NCBI RefSeq assembly: GCF_030297135.1
Contig: NZ_AP028066.1
Coordinates: 496,001-560,000 of the forward strand
Origin: Pseudoalteromonas apostichopi
Lineage (GTDB): Bacteria > Pseudomonadota > Gammaproteobacteria > Enterobacterales > Alteromonadaceae
Reading direction: 5' to 3'
DNA: 64,000 nucleotides
This document shows, piece by piece, positions 27,140 through 35,621 of the stretch. The notes beneath the pieces were generated by a model. It had not been told where the DNA came from, made no database searches, and worked only from the letters and a program-made list of their open reading frames with translations. Positions within the stretch are counted from its first letter, which is position 1; each line of letters opens with the position of its first letter. The position numbers and the translations under genes were made by a program.

Positions 27140-28201
27140 TTAGTAAATGAAGTGCAGAACACTGATAAAACGGATTTGCATGCTCGCAAACCAGCTACCG
27201 ATGCTAGAGTCAGGCAAAAGCTGTACGGTTGCACGAGCACCACTTGGGAACTTAGCTAGCATCTGGTGTTCATCAAGTTGAATATGAATACGTTGACGCT
27301 GTGCATCTCGTACCCAACGATTGCTGCTTTCTGTGGCACTGAGTAAACCGTTTGCATTGAGCTGACCGTCACTTACACCGGCTTCAAAACTAATAATTTT
27401 GCCAGTAAACACTTTTCCCGGTAGCGCATCAAAGCTTACTTTTGCAGTACTACCAATTTGTACGTGAACTAAAGACTTTTCACGAAAATCAGCCACTAAA
27501 TCAGCCTTATTGGCAACAATCGCCATTAACGGCTGGCCCTTATTAGCATAAGTACCCGGTGTTACTTGTAAATTTGCTGTTTTACCGTCGGTATCGGCAG
27601 TCACTGTAGTGTACGACAAATTTAGTTTCGCTTGCTCAAGCTGATTTAGGGCATGGCGAAGCGCTAAATTGTCATCACCCTTTTTACCACGCGCTAATTT
27701 AGCCTCGCTAAGCTGCGCTTCAATTGCAGCTACATTCGCTTTGCTTGATTGGTAGTTTGCATTGATTGTTTCGTACTCTTGCTCTGAAATAGAGCGCTTT
27801 TTCAATAACGACTCACCGCGCTCGAACAGCAACGTTTGCTCATGCAGCTTAGCTTGAGCAGCAGCTAACTGCGCTTCTATTGCCTTGACACTACTATCTA
27901 AACGTTGGTTTTGTTGTTTCGCATCATCATAAGCAAGTTCAGCTTGTTGAACGGCAAGCTCAAAAGGCTCATCGTTAATCTTAAACAAGGCTTGCTGTTT
28001 TTCGACGGCTTGATTATTGGTCACTAATACGTCAGTCACACGCCCACTTACTTGTGGCGTCACTTGCACAACAGGGTGATACACACGGGCCTGTGGTGTG
28101 ACAGGCATGTATAGATCAGCAATCACAAAATATAAAAATAAAACAATGAAACCCGCCAAAGAGATTTTTACGTAACGGGCAAATTTTTGATCTGGCGTCA
28201 T
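27140..28201 (-). CDS. HlyD/EmrA-type membrane-fusion protein
   Basis: A 353-residue periplasmic adaptor: N-terminal anchor (SLAGFIVLFLYFVIADLYMP), lipoyl half QVSGRVTDVLVTNNQAVEKQQALFKIND, a coiled-coil hairpin (about residues 75-185), lipoyl second half and a beta-barrel with VSFDALPGKVFTGKIISFE. It links the FUSC-type pump to the periplasm or an outer-membrane channel. Second gene of the operon, four bases after the regulator. No outer-membrane channel gene is present. Confidence 0.9.
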   Translation of the reverse strand: MTPDQKFARYVKISLAGFIVLFLYFVIADLYMPVTPQARVYHPVVQVTPQVSGRVTDVLVTNNQAVEKQQALFKINDEPFELAVQQAELAYDDAKQQNQRLDSSVKAIEAQLAAAQAKLHEQTLLFERGESLLKKRSISEQEYETINANYQSSKANVAAIEAQLSEAKLARGKKGDDNLALRHALNQLEQAKLNLSYTTVTADTDGKTANLQVTPGTYANKGQPLMAIVANKADLVADFREKSLVHVQIGSTAKVSFDALPGKVFTGKIISFEAGVSDGQLNANGLLSATESSNRWVRDAQRQRIHIQLDEHQMLAKFPSGARATVQLLPDSSIGSWFASMQIRFISVLHFIY

Positions 28202-28205
28202 AAAG

Positions 28206-28682
28206 TTACTTATCTCCTGAATAATGACGGATACACTGGCGAGCGTTTTGCTCCATCTGAATTAAACCATGTGCCATAGTATCGAGTTGTTCTGTGGTCA
28301 AATCGGCATAAAGATGCTCTTTCACATCAGCGATAATCACTTGTAATGTGTCTAACAATTGTAGACCCTGCTCAGTGAAGTACAGACGTTTACTGCGTTT
28401 ATCTTCAGCATCAGCTTTGCGAGCAATAATCTCTTGTTGCTCAAGCTTCTTAATAGTGCGAGTCAACGATGGCATTTCAATACCTAAGCTGCTTGCCAAC
28501 TCTTGCTGCGTACAACCTTGGTTTAAATGAGACAGGTGCATCATTGCAGTCCAACGAGATTGAGTGAGTCCAAGAGGCTCGACCGCCAAAGTTACTGCAT
28601 CGCGACATAATCGATGCACACGGCCCATACTGCCGCATAATGTTAAATCAAGAGTTTCGTGAAAAGGGGGAGTAGAGGACAT
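28206..28682 (-). CDS. MarR-family transcriptional regulator
   Basis: A 158-residue winged-helix repressor: RWTAMMHLSHLNQGCTQQELASSLGIEMPSLTRTIKKLEQQEIIARK covers the HTH and RSKRLYFTEQG the wing. Start chosen at the ATG at 28682 because GGAG lies seven bases before it; the ATG 12 bases upstream has no ribosome site and would fall in the operator. It resembles the SlyA/EmrR group that controls efflux operons, and it heads such an operon. Confidence 0.9.
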   Translation of the reverse strand: MSSTPPFHETLDLTLCGSMGRVHRLCRDAVTLAVEPLGLTQSRWTAMMHLSHLNQGCTQQELASSLGIEMPSLTRTIKKLEQQEIIARKADAEDKRSKRLYFTEQGLQLLDTLQVIIADVKEHLYADLTTEQLDTMAHGLIQMEQNARQCIRHYSGDK

Positions 28683-28696
28683 GATGCGCTCCATTT

Positions 28697-28738
28697 ACTT
28701 AGCATGCTAACTATTTTAATGTAGTTAGCATGCTAAGT
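28697..28738. promoter_or_regulatory. Twin palindromic operator of the MarR operon
   Basis: Two 12-bp palindromes TTAGCATGCTAA (28699-28710 and 28725-28736), 26 bp apart, arranged as mirror images (ACTTAGCATGCTAACT then AGTTAGCATGCTAAGT). They lie immediately upstream of the regulator's start and are very probably its own binding sites. Confidence 0.75.
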
Positions 28739-28817
28739 AAATATTAGTGCAATTAATAAAATAGATAGCAATGTTCGATAAAAACGAATAACAGCAAAAG
28801 TTATCTGCTTAATAATA

Positions 28818-29294
28818 CTAATTAGCAATTAACTCTTTGATATGGCTTTCATAGAGGTCTAATTTATCAGCTAAAAATCCAGTGTGTTGATATCGAACTA
28901 TACCTTCTTTATCGATTAAAAAGCTGCTCGGCATCCCTTTCAGTTGGTATTGCCTACCAATAACAGCATCAGGGTCGTAAATAATATTAAAGTTCACAGC
29001 AAACTCAGTTAAAAACACATCAGCATCACTGCGCTCAACATCAATGTTTACAGCTATCACTTTAAGTCCTTGCTCTTGATACTTACTTTGCATGGCAATA
29101 AACCAAGGAAATGACCGCCTACAAGGGCTACACCAAGATGCCCAAAAATCGAGTAACACGATTTTCCCTTTATATTGATTCAAAAGTTTAGACAATTGTT
29201 GCTGGCTTGCCGCTAAAGGAGCGGTAGAAGGGTGCTCTGCCGTAGCAGCAGAGCAAGCAAATAAAAGAAATGCAATTAAGCCGTATTTGATCAT
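28818..29294 (-). CDS. TlpA-like periplasmic thioredoxin
   Basis: A 158-residue protein with signal peptide (MIKYGLIAFLLFACSAATA) and redox site WASWCSPCR at about residue 57, followed by the TlpA pattern LKVIAVNIDVERSDADVFL and GMPSSFLIDKEG (cis-Pro). It reduces disulfides in periplasmic partners or heme-maturation proteins. Its start overlaps the upstream spermidine-synthase-like gene by four bases. Confidence 0.9.
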   Translation of the reverse strand: MIKYGLIAFLLFACSAATAEHPSTAPLAASQQQLSKLLNQYKGKIVLLDFWASWCSPCRRSFPWFIAMQSKYQEQGLKVIAVNIDVERSDADVFLTEFAVNFNIIYDPDAVIGRQYQLKGMPSSFLIDKEGIVRYQHTGFLADKLDLYESHIKELIAN

Positions 29295-30181
29295 TGATAA
29301 TTTAATAAGTTCGCTGGTGAATATTGGTCAGTGAGTACTTTAGTATCAGCAGGCCAATCTTGATTACCCTTAGTATAAAACAAATGCTCACTGAGTAACT
29401 GCAAATCAACATCGTAAGGTGTTAACTTATTTGCGAGTTTGTTGGCTCGTTCAGCTAACTGTTGCTGGCTAGGCATAGTATCGAAGCCAGCTAAAATAAT
29501 GCGATTAGAGTTTTCATCGGTCACAACATTGACAAAGTCACCAAACACATCGAAGTAAGTTGCCGACTCATGCTGGTAAAGTTTACTCGATGAAAAAGTA
29601 TTTGCAGCGATAATTCCGCCATCAGCCAAAACACTTTTTACTTCCGTAAAAAACTCCTTAGTAAGCAGGTGCTCTGGGATATAGTCGCCATTAAAAGCAT
29701 CAAGAATTACCCAATCATACTTTTGTTTTTTAAGGGCAGCGCGTTTAATAAAAATACGACCATCTTGCACTTTAGACGTTACTTTATCAGTTTCTACAAA
29801 ACTAAAAAAATCACGGGCAACTTTGATTACCGCGGGATCAATTTCGACGTTTTCGATACTAGCACTTGGGTAAAGCTCATGAATGGTATTAGAAAGCGAA
29901 CCGCCCCCTAACCCAATGATCAATACATTCTGAGGGTCATCAATAAATAGTAAGCTTGCAAACGTCATTTTGGTGTAATTAAACACCAGCTTTTTAGGCT
30001 TACTTTTATACATACAACTTTGCGTACTTTTACGGGTTTTTTCGTTAAATTTTAAACACAATAAATCGCCAGACTTCTCCACTAAAATATTGCGATAAAG
30101 CGAGCGTTCTTTATGAATTACTTCGGCAAAGCCATTAAAGGGTAGTGTCATGATCAAACAAACCATTAAGACTCTAAACAT
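29291..30181 (-). CDS. Spermidine-synthase-like methyltransferase-fold protein (exported)
   Basis: 296 residues. A short signal-like N terminus (MFRVLMVCLIMTLPFNGFAE) is followed by a polyamine-synthase fold: HKERSLYRNILVEK, VLIIGLGGGSLSNTI (motif I), EIDPAVIKVARDFF and VILDAFNGDYIPEHLLT. Usually this domain is fused behind a membrane MFS-like half in one chain; here the membrane half is a separate gene overlapping by 16 bases. True spermidine synthesis in the periplasm is unlikely; the substrate is unknown. Confidence 0.82.
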   Translation of the reverse strand: MFRVLMVCLIMTLPFNGFAEVIHKERSLYRNILVEKSGDLLCLKFNEKTRKSTQSCMYKSKPKKLVFNYTKMTFASLLFIDDPQNVLIIGLGGGSLSNTIHELYPSASIENVEIDPAVIKVARDFFSFVETDKVTSKVQDGRIFIKRAALKKQKYDWVILDAFNGDYIPEHLLTKEFFTEVKSVLADGGIIAANTFSSSKLYQHESATYFDVFGDFVNVVTDENSNRIILAGFDTMPSQQQLAERANKLANKLTPYDVDLQLLSEHLFYTKGNQDWPADTKVLTDQYSPANLLNYQ

Positions 30182-30792
30182 ACAGTACGCTCCTTCGTTT
30201 TTATTTGACTAACAACAATTGCAAGCAACCCAAGCAAGCCTAAAACCGCGGCAAAGGTTTTAATGATGTCGTTAACATCAAATGCTAGCACCATATAAAA
30301 AGAGGTAATAATCGTGCCAAGGGCGCTTCCTAGAGTGCTCACAAAATACAAACCACCGGCAACCTGACCACTTTTTTCATGATCGGTAACCAATAATCGC
30401 ACTGAGTAAGGTGAGATCATGCCGAGTATTGTTGTTGGGATAAAAAACAATGCCGTTGAAGCCAGTAACGAGCCGTAACGACTGTCTTCAATATAGGTGA
30501 AAATAAAGGTCATAATTGGCTCAGCAAACAGTACGATCGGCACAACCATAATGCTAGCCACAAAGAAGATTAGGCCATATTTAGTTAATGACGGGTTGCG
30601 GATTGAAAGCTTGCCACCAAGCAAATAGCCGATCGATAAGCTCAACATAAATACAGTGATGATACTGCCCCATATATGCACACTACTGCCAAAGTACGGC
30701 GCTAAAATTCGTCCGCCTAAAAGCTCAATTCCCATAATACAAAAGCCGCTACTAAAGGCTAAAAAGTAGATAAGCGCATTGATCTTATTCAT
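30166..30792 (-). CDS. Membrane half of a split MFS/spermidine-synthase-like protein
   Basis: 208 residues, about six transmembrane helices, with the family opening FLAFSSGFCIMGIELLGGRILAPYFGSSVHIWGSIITVFMLSLSIGYLLGGKL and the later GMISPYSVRLLV and GLYFVSTLGSALGT segments. These are characteristic of the N-terminal half of the proteins often annotated fused MFS/spermidine synthase. The downstream gene carries the catalytic half in another frame. It could be a lineage-specific split or a natural pair. Confidence 0.82.
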   Translation of the reverse strand: MNKINALIYFLAFSSGFCIMGIELLGGRILAPYFGSSVHIWGSIITVFMLSLSIGYLLGGKLSIRNPSLTKYGLIFFVASIMVVPIVLFAEPIMTFIFTYIEDSRYGSLLASTALFFIPTTILGMISPYSVRLLVTDHEKSGQVAGGLYFVSTLGSALGTIITSFYMVLAFDVNDIIKTFAAVLGLLGLLAIVVSQIKTKERTVCLES

Positions 30793-30981
30793 TAAACACC
30801 CGCTGATTTTATTGTTATTTTGCCCATCTTAACCTGATGCTGATAAGGATGCTATGACTGTTTTTTAAGCTGTAAAGGCCGTTGACAAAATGAGGGGTAA
30901 TAAAATAAATAATGAAAAAGGCTAGGTTAAAGCACATATGCTCTGGTATTTTAACGGGAACAAAAAACAAGGATAAATGCA

Positions 30982-31440
30982 ATGGATCAGCAAGTAACGA
31001 AAATCAATATCGACAACCCAACGACTTTATTTGGCCTCAAGGTTCGCACCAGTAATATGAACGAAATGAGTGGTAAAGGTGCCAAAATTGCAGGCTTATG
31101 GCAGCAATTTTACACAGACATAGCGCCAAATTTAACGCCATCTAGCAAAGTATATGGCGTATACACTCACTATGAGTCAGATGTCACAGGGGAGTTTGAT
31201 GTATTTGCTTGTACTGACCAGCAAGTCACTTCACCAGAGACAGAACAAACTACACTTGCCACAGGTAACTACCTTCGCTTTAGCGCCAAAGGAGCCATGC
31301 CACAAACCGTTATAGATGTTTGGGGTCAAGTTTGGCAGTACTTTAGTAATGAACAATGCCCACACATCCGAGCATATAAAACTGACTATGAGTTTTATAA
31401 AAGCAGTGAAGAAGTTGAGGTGTTCATTTCGGTAGAATAA
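30982..31440 (+). CDS. Stand-alone GyrI-like / effector-binding domain protein
   Basis: 152 residues with the GyrI-like fold pattern: an early FGLKVRTSNMNEM strand, IAGLWQQFYTDIAP helix, VYGVYTHYESDVTGEFDVFACT, YLRFSAKGAMPQTVIDVWGQVWQYF and a closing acidic DYEFYKSSEEVEVFISVE. Such domains bind small hydrophobic molecules, as in the C-terminal part of some AraC regulators; no DNA-binding domain is present here. ACAAGGA precedes the ATG. Confidence 0.85.
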   Translation: MDQQVTKINIDNPTTLFGLKVRTSNMNEMSGKGAKIAGLWQQFYTDIAPNLTPSSKVYGVYTHYESDVTGEFDVFACTDQQVTSPETEQTTLATGNYLRFSAKGAMPQTVIDVWGQVWQYFSNEQCPHIRAYKTDYEFYKSSEEVEVFISVE

Positions 31441-31460
31441 CGTTAAATCGAATTTATAAT

Positions 31461-31475
31461 GTAAAGCCTCATTAC
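31461..31475. promoter_or_regulatory. Weak parS-like match
   Basis: GTAAAGCCTCATTAC, 13 of 15 positions against the site at 46279; intergenic. It may be chance. Confidence 0.2.
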
Positions 31476-31478
31476 ACA

Positions 31479-31507
31479 ACAAAGCCGCTTATTGCGGCTT
31501 TGTTTTG
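31479..31507. terminator. Terminator between the GyrI-like gene and azoR
   Basis: ACAAAGCCGC, TTATT loop, GCGGCTTTGT, followed by a T-rich stretch; serves two convergent genes. Confidence 0.8.
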
Positions 31508-31512
31508 TAATC

Positions 31513-32175
31513 TTAATTGATGTATCTCAGTGCTAACTGTTCAGCCTTAGCATAGGCATTAGTCAAAGAACGTTGATGCCTGCTGTCGTTAAATTCTTGA
31601 TACTCACAAGCAATTTCATCAATATGCTGAACACCTAAATACTTACTCAACGTTTTAATGTGCGGCACTAAATGACTCATACTCTCTCGTATACCACCTG
31701 CCTCAAAGCCAAACTCACCCGTTGAGGTTATAACCAGCAAACGCTTACCACTTAATAATGGTTGCAAAGGGAAATCCCCCCGCTGCAAATCAAAGTCAAA
31801 TGTTTTATTGATCCTAACGATTTGATCAAACCATGCTTTTAGTTGTGCGGGCATGCCATAGTTATACATAGGCGTTGATATCACTATGGTATGAGCGTTA
31901 ACCAATTCATTTATCAATTCATCTGATTCGGCCAGTACTTCTTTTTGCTCTAGCGTTAACTTGTTGGCAGGCGTAAACACAGCACCAATCCAAGATTGAT
32001 TAATAAATGAAGGTGGATTCATTCCAACATCACGGTAAATATACTCAGCTATAGCATTGTTTTGCTGTAAATGATTTACAAATTGCTTAGCAATATTTTT
32101 AGAGATTGAGTCGTGATTAGGGTTTGCATTTTTAGCTGAACGCACACTAGCATCAATGTGTAGCAGAGTAGTCAT
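31513..32175 (-). CDS. azoR: FMN-dependent NADH-azoreductase / quinone reductase
   Basis: A cytoplasmic flavodoxin-fold reductase of azo compounds and quinones. Start at the ATG at 32175, because LLHIDASVRSAKN is the family N terminus (FMN phosphate loop); the open frame continues upstream through the promoter. PMYNYGMPAQLKAWFDQIVRINKTF and ITSTGEFGF are the other FMN contacts. 220 residues. Divergent from a LysR gene that probably controls it. Confidence 0.92.
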   Translation of the reverse strand: MTTLLHIDASVRSAKNANPNHDSISKNIAKQFVNHLQQNNAIAEYIYRDVGMNPPSFINQSWIGAVFTPANKLTLEQKEVLAESDELINELVNAHTIVISTPMYNYGMPAQLKAWFDQIVRINKTFDFDLQRGDFPLQPLLSGKRLLVITSTGEFGFEAGGIRESMSHLVPHIKTLSKYLGVQHIDEIACEYQEFNDSRHQRSLTNAYAKAEQLALRYIN

Positions 32176-32294
32176 AGTAAATACCTCATTAGTTAATGTG
32201 TTGGTATCATCATTAAATGTGCGCCATTTAACAAACGAGTTATAATTCACTATAAGTAAGTTATACTCATCTATAAATTTAGGTGGGTTCAACT

Positions 32295-33143
32295 ATGCAT
32301 ATATCATTACACGCTTTAAAAGCCTTTGAATCAGCTGCACGATTAGGTAGCTTTAAAGCAGCCGCCGCTGAGCTTGCGATTACGCCTACAGCGGTATCGC
32401 ACCACATTGCTAATCTAGAAAGCCGCTTGAATACTGATTTATTTCATCGCGAAGTGAGAAAGATAACCTTAACTCCATCAGGCGAGTACCTAAGCCAAAA
32501 CACAACTAGCGGCTTTAAGCTTATTTTTGCGGCAATTGAACAGGTGAGCCAAGCACATAACCAAGTACGTATCACCACAACATCTTCTCTAGCAGCCCTA
32601 AGATTAATACCCGCTTTAGAAGAGCTAAATAACAAAAAACCACATTTACAGCTTGATATATCAACCAGTGAAACTTTAGATAAGCAGCTTCATACCTTGC
32701 CTGTTCGGCTAGGAAATAGTGAGGAAGTAAACAAATCAGATATCATCAAGTATGAGCGCTTTGATGTGTTTGCAGCAAGCTCAGATAAAAGCCCCCCTTG
32801 GCTTGATGAACAGGTCACTTTATACACAAGCCAGTGGAAAAATAATGCGCTACCTGCTCCACCATTAGCGCAGTGGCTCAAAGTAAATAACCTAAATGAC
32901 TCATGTTTCGAGATAAAAACATTTGATCAAGAGCTATTTGGTATAAATCAGGTGCTCGCCAATAAAGGCGTGGTGTTTTGTTCAAAAACCTTGGTTCAAC
33001 CTTATTTAAATGAAGGGTTACTAACACCATTTAATAGCCAAGATGTTGAATCAAAACTATGTTACTACATCCCCGAAAAAAATCGCTTTGAAACATCTAT
33101 ACAAAAAGTTGTGATTGAGTGGCTTGAGCGTTTACTAAATTAG
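32295..33143 (+). CDS. LysR-family regulator, probable regulator of azoR
   Basis: 282 residues from the ATG at 32295 (GGTGGG upstream; the ATG 12 bases earlier overlaps that site). HTH: LHALKAFESAARLGSFKAAAAELAITPTAVSHHIANLESRL. The pattern and GcvA-like opening are typical. The effector domain is somewhat short. The 119-bp divergent gap to azoR holds ATAAGTAAGTTATACTCAT, a plausible T-N11-A site, not proven. Confidence 0.9.
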   Translation: MHISLHALKAFESAARLGSFKAAAAELAITPTAVSHHIANLESRLNTDLFHREVRKITLTPSGEYLSQNTTSGFKLIFAAIEQVSQAHNQVRITTTSSLAALRLIPALEELNNKKPHLQLDISTSETLDKQLHTLPVRLGNSEEVNKSDIIKYERFDVFAASSDKSPPWLDEQVTLYTSQWKNNALPAPPLAQWLKVNNLNDSCFEIKTFDQELFGINQVLANKGVVFCSKTLVQPYLNEGLLTPFNSQDVESKLCYYIPEKNRFETSIQKVVIEWLERLLN

Positions 33144-33213
33144 GGTTGTACAAATAACCTTCATTTAAGTTATTGTGGTTTAGTAACTTTTAGCCACCAA
33201 AAAGGATGTTGTT

Positions 33214-34224
33214 GTGTATAAATTACTACTATTTGCCAGCCTATCTCTTGCTGTTTTTTCTACCAGCGCAGCGAAAATTATCGATGATGAACACGTAACA
33301 AAAGAAACAGACTGCTTCACAGGTATCTTTGCTGACTATGCTTCTTGGCACCAATTTATAGCGCAAAAGAATAAACGCAAAGCTAAAACCGAGACTGAGT
33401 ACTTAAAGCGTATTAAAGCCTTTGAAGAAACCTTTCCACAAGATATGTTCGATAACTTTAAAACAAATTTAACCTGCCATAACTTTAAATATAAGGTTGA
33501 TGATGTTGAAGTGCTTGGTTATATCATCAAACCTAAAATCATCAAGAATAAGCTACCAGTATTAATTTATAACCGCGGCGGCAATGGTAATTTTGGCAGT
33601 GTTTATTTTGCAGCAATGATGCGCAATTTATTTCCTTTAGCAGAGCAAGGCTTTGTGGTTATCGGCAGCCAGTACCGCGGTACATCAACTAAAAATGATG
33701 ATTTAGATGAGTTTGGAGGCAAAGATGTTAACGACGTACTTGCGCTTATTGATTTTATTCCGCACATAGCAAGTGCAGATGAAAGCCGCATTGGCATGTT
33801 AGGAGTAAGTAGAGGCGGCATGCAAACCCACCTTGCGATGCAACACACAAACAAGGTTAAAGCCATTGCAACCATTGCAGGGGCGACTGATTTAGTTAAA
33901 GAGCTTAAGTTTAGACCTAACATGGAAAAAAACGTGTATGTGCGTCGTATCCCCAACTATAAAGAAAATAAACAAGCAGAGCTTAAAGCACGCTCTGTTA
34001 TGAACTGGGTTGATAAGCTCTCACCTAAAGTGCCCATATTACTTATTCATGGCAGTGACGATAAACGAGTATCGGTCGATAACTCAATTCAATTTGCCAA
34101 AGCACTAGATAAGCATCATATCCCCCATAAACTCGTGGTGTATGAAGGTGACAACCACTTCTTAATGAGCCATAAAAAGCAACTAGAAGCAGAACTAGTT
34201 AGTTGGTTTAACAAGTATTTGTAA
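33214..34224 (+). CDS. Secreted alpha/beta hydrolase, prolyl-oligopeptidase-like
   Basis: 336 residues with a signal peptide (YKLLLFASLSLAVFSTSAAK). Catalytic triad: GVSRGGMQ (nucleophile Ser), HGSDDKRV (Asp) and EGDNHFLMS (His), in the S9-like order. VLIYNRGGNGNFG marks the oxyanion region. There is no beta-propeller, so it is closer to stand-alone acyl-peptide-hydrolase-like esterases. The start is GTG with AAAGGATG before it. Substrate unknown. Confidence 0.85.
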   Translation: MYKLLLFASLSLAVFSTSAAKIIDDEHVTKETDCFTGIFADYASWHQFIAQKNKRKAKTETEYLKRIKAFEETFPQDMFDNFKTNLTCHNFKYKVDDVEVLGYIIKPKIIKNKLPVLIYNRGGNGNFGSVYFAAMMRNLFPLAEQGFVVIGSQYRGTSTKNDDLDEFGGKDVNDVLALIDFIPHIASADESRIGMLGVSRGGMQTHLAMQHTNKVKAIATIAGATDLVKELKFRPNMEKNVYVRRIPNYKENKQAELKARSVMNWVDKLSPKVPILLIHGSDDKRVSVDNSIQFAKALDKHHIPHKLVVYEGDNHFLMSHKKQLEAELVSWFNKYL

Positions 34225-34241
34225 CTTTGTTTTAAAAGTAA

Positions 34242-34266
34242 AAAGGGCCAAATAAGGCCCTGTTTT
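34242..34266. terminator. Terminator between two hydrolase genes
   Basis: AGGGCC / GGCCCT stem with a six-base loop, then GTTTT; between convergent genes. Confidence 0.7.
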
Positions 34267-34270
34267 GCCA

Positions 34271-35152
34271 TTATTTAGCCATATCAAAATGATTAAAAGC
34301 CCCATCTAGTGCACTACGAACGGATTGTTTTGCGTTTTGTTCATGGTCAGTTCCTTTGTTGATGTGGTGCTGCCAAGTAAGGTCGTTTGGTGCATGCTTT
34401 TGAAGAGCATTCACTAAGCCATTAAATGCACCGGTTATGATTGGATTCTCATCACCACCTAATGTGACATAAAAATAGTGAGTGCTGCCTGCTGTATTAG
34501 GTAAGCTTTTACTGAACTGTTTTACGACAACATTATCGTCATACCAAGCCGCAGGGCTAAAAGCAAAGTATGCATTAAATAACTCTGGTTTAGTAACCAT
34601 GGTATGTAACACAAAGCTACCTCCCGCCGAAAAACCTGTTAGTGTGCGCTCCCCGCTAATACGGTACTCTCCCTCTAAATAGGGTATTAGCTCTGTTTCA
34701 ATAAACTTTAAAAACACATCAGCTTTACCAAATATTTCTCGTTGATTTTGATTAATTGGGCGAGCTTCTATCGCCACATCCTTACGGGCGTAAGGTGGCA
34801 CTAAATCACGATTTCGTGTGTCATGCCAAAACAGGTTCGGGATGGCCACGAGAATAACCTCATGCTTGTCATCGGTGCTTTCAAGAAAACTTAAAGCGTC
34901 ATCCCAAGTATCAAGGTTAAAATTGCCGTCAGTTTTAATTATGAGCGGATAAGCTTTGTTAGGGTTGTAGTTTTTGGGCAAGCGAATGAAAACTCGGCGC
35001 ATTTCTGAAAGCGCATTCGACTTTATATCTATATCAATAAAGCGTGAACTATAGTGCTGTTGGTATTTCATCGCGATATACAAGCCTGTAGCTAACAAAA
35101 CAAATGTAATAAGCCAAGCTAGATACTGAAATCTAAATTTTAGTAATGCCAT
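34271..35152 (-). CDS. Esterase (PF00756-like) with N-terminal membrane anchor
   Basis: 293 residues: one N-terminal helix (YLAWLITFVLLATGLYIAM) and a periplasmic esterase domain. GFSAGG holds the nucleophile Ser, PLIIKTDGNF the oxyanion strand and the late NKGTDHEQN the His. The fold resembles IroE/Fes-type and S-formylglutathione-hydrolase-like enzymes. A siderophore-ester role is possible, but no siderophore gene is adjacent. Confidence 0.83.
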   Translation of the reverse strand: MALLKFRFQYLAWLITFVLLATGLYIAMKYQQHYSSRFIDIDIKSNALSEMRRVFIRLPKNYNPNKAYPLIIKTDGNFNLDTWDDALSFLESTDDKHEVILVAIPNLFWHDTRNRDLVPPYARKDVAIEARPINQNQREIFGKADVFLKFIETELIPYLEGEYRISGERTLTGFSAGGSFVLHTMVTKPELFNAYFAFSPAAWYDDNVVVKQFSKSLPNTAGSTHYFYVTLGGDENPIITGAFNGLVNALQKHAPNDLTWQHHINKGTDHEQNAKQSVRSALDGAFNHFDMAK

Positions 35153-35261
35153 TTTATATCCTTAATCAATAACTTAATGACACTACTTCAATTATAAATA
35201 TTAGTTAATAAGACAATTGTAACAGGGTATTAGTTAGCCTCTTTCACCGACTTAACTGTGA

Positions 35262-35375
35262 TACAAGATATTCATTATACGCTTGCTCGATAATCCAATA
35301 GCTCGCAGCCGCCATTGCCAGCACTAAAAATTTACATCGAACATTTGATAGCTTTCATCTAAACGCTTTCTTTGT
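35262..35375 (-). pseudogene. Possible gene remnant (frameshifted C-terminal fragment)
   Basis: In the 450-bp gap between the esterase and the DPP-IV gene, the minus strand reads RKRLDESYQMFDVNF and stops. A one-base shift then gives KFLVLAMAAASYWIIEQAYNEYLVSQLSR and a stop. The second piece looks protein-like. The parent family is not recognised, and the whole could be chance. The rest of the gap holds a parS-like site, a hairpin terminator and a 162-bp repeat. Confidence 0.25.
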
Positions 35376-35390
35376 GTAACGGGGGTTTAC
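35376..35390. promoter_or_regulatory. parS-like 15-bp site 5
   Basis: GTAACGGGGGTTTAC, intergenic; one arm base differs from the sites at 8256 and 9852 (read on the other strand). Confidence 0.5.
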
Positions 35391-35404
35391 AGTTTGCATA
35401 AAAA

Positions 35405-35439
35405 GACCGCAGCTTAACGTTGAAGCTGCGGTATTTTTT
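35405..35439 (+). terminator. Orphan terminator hairpin
   Basis: ACCGCAGCTT, AACGTTG loop, AAGCTGCGGT, then ATTTTTTA. No plus-strand gene lies directly upstream, so it may be a relic with the gene remnant nearby. Confidence 0.75.
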
Positions 35440-35459
35440 ATAAAGCATATTTACTTGTT

Positions 35460-35621
35460 ATACCAATCCGCTTAATTAAGTAGTCTATTTTGAGGCAATT
35501 AAACCTCGTTGATAACAAGGCAAAAATTTCGTTATTTAGTTGTTCTAAATGAGAAATTTTTAACGCAGTTAGCGACAGGTTTAATCCCTCAAAATGATTA
35601 AGTATTATTGTGGGTTAGTAT
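35460..35621 (+). repeat. 162-bp palindromic intergenic repeat, copy 2
   Basis: Same element as 3290-3451 and 38866-39027. The right end is degenerate (GGGTTAGTAT for GGATTGGTAT) and runs into the DPP-IV coding region, supplying its last five codons and stop. Confidence 0.9.

Noticed and set aside
30872..30886. GTAAAGGCCGTTGAC as a parS-like site
   Set aside because: Three mismatches to the 15-mer, one of them in an arm; too weak.
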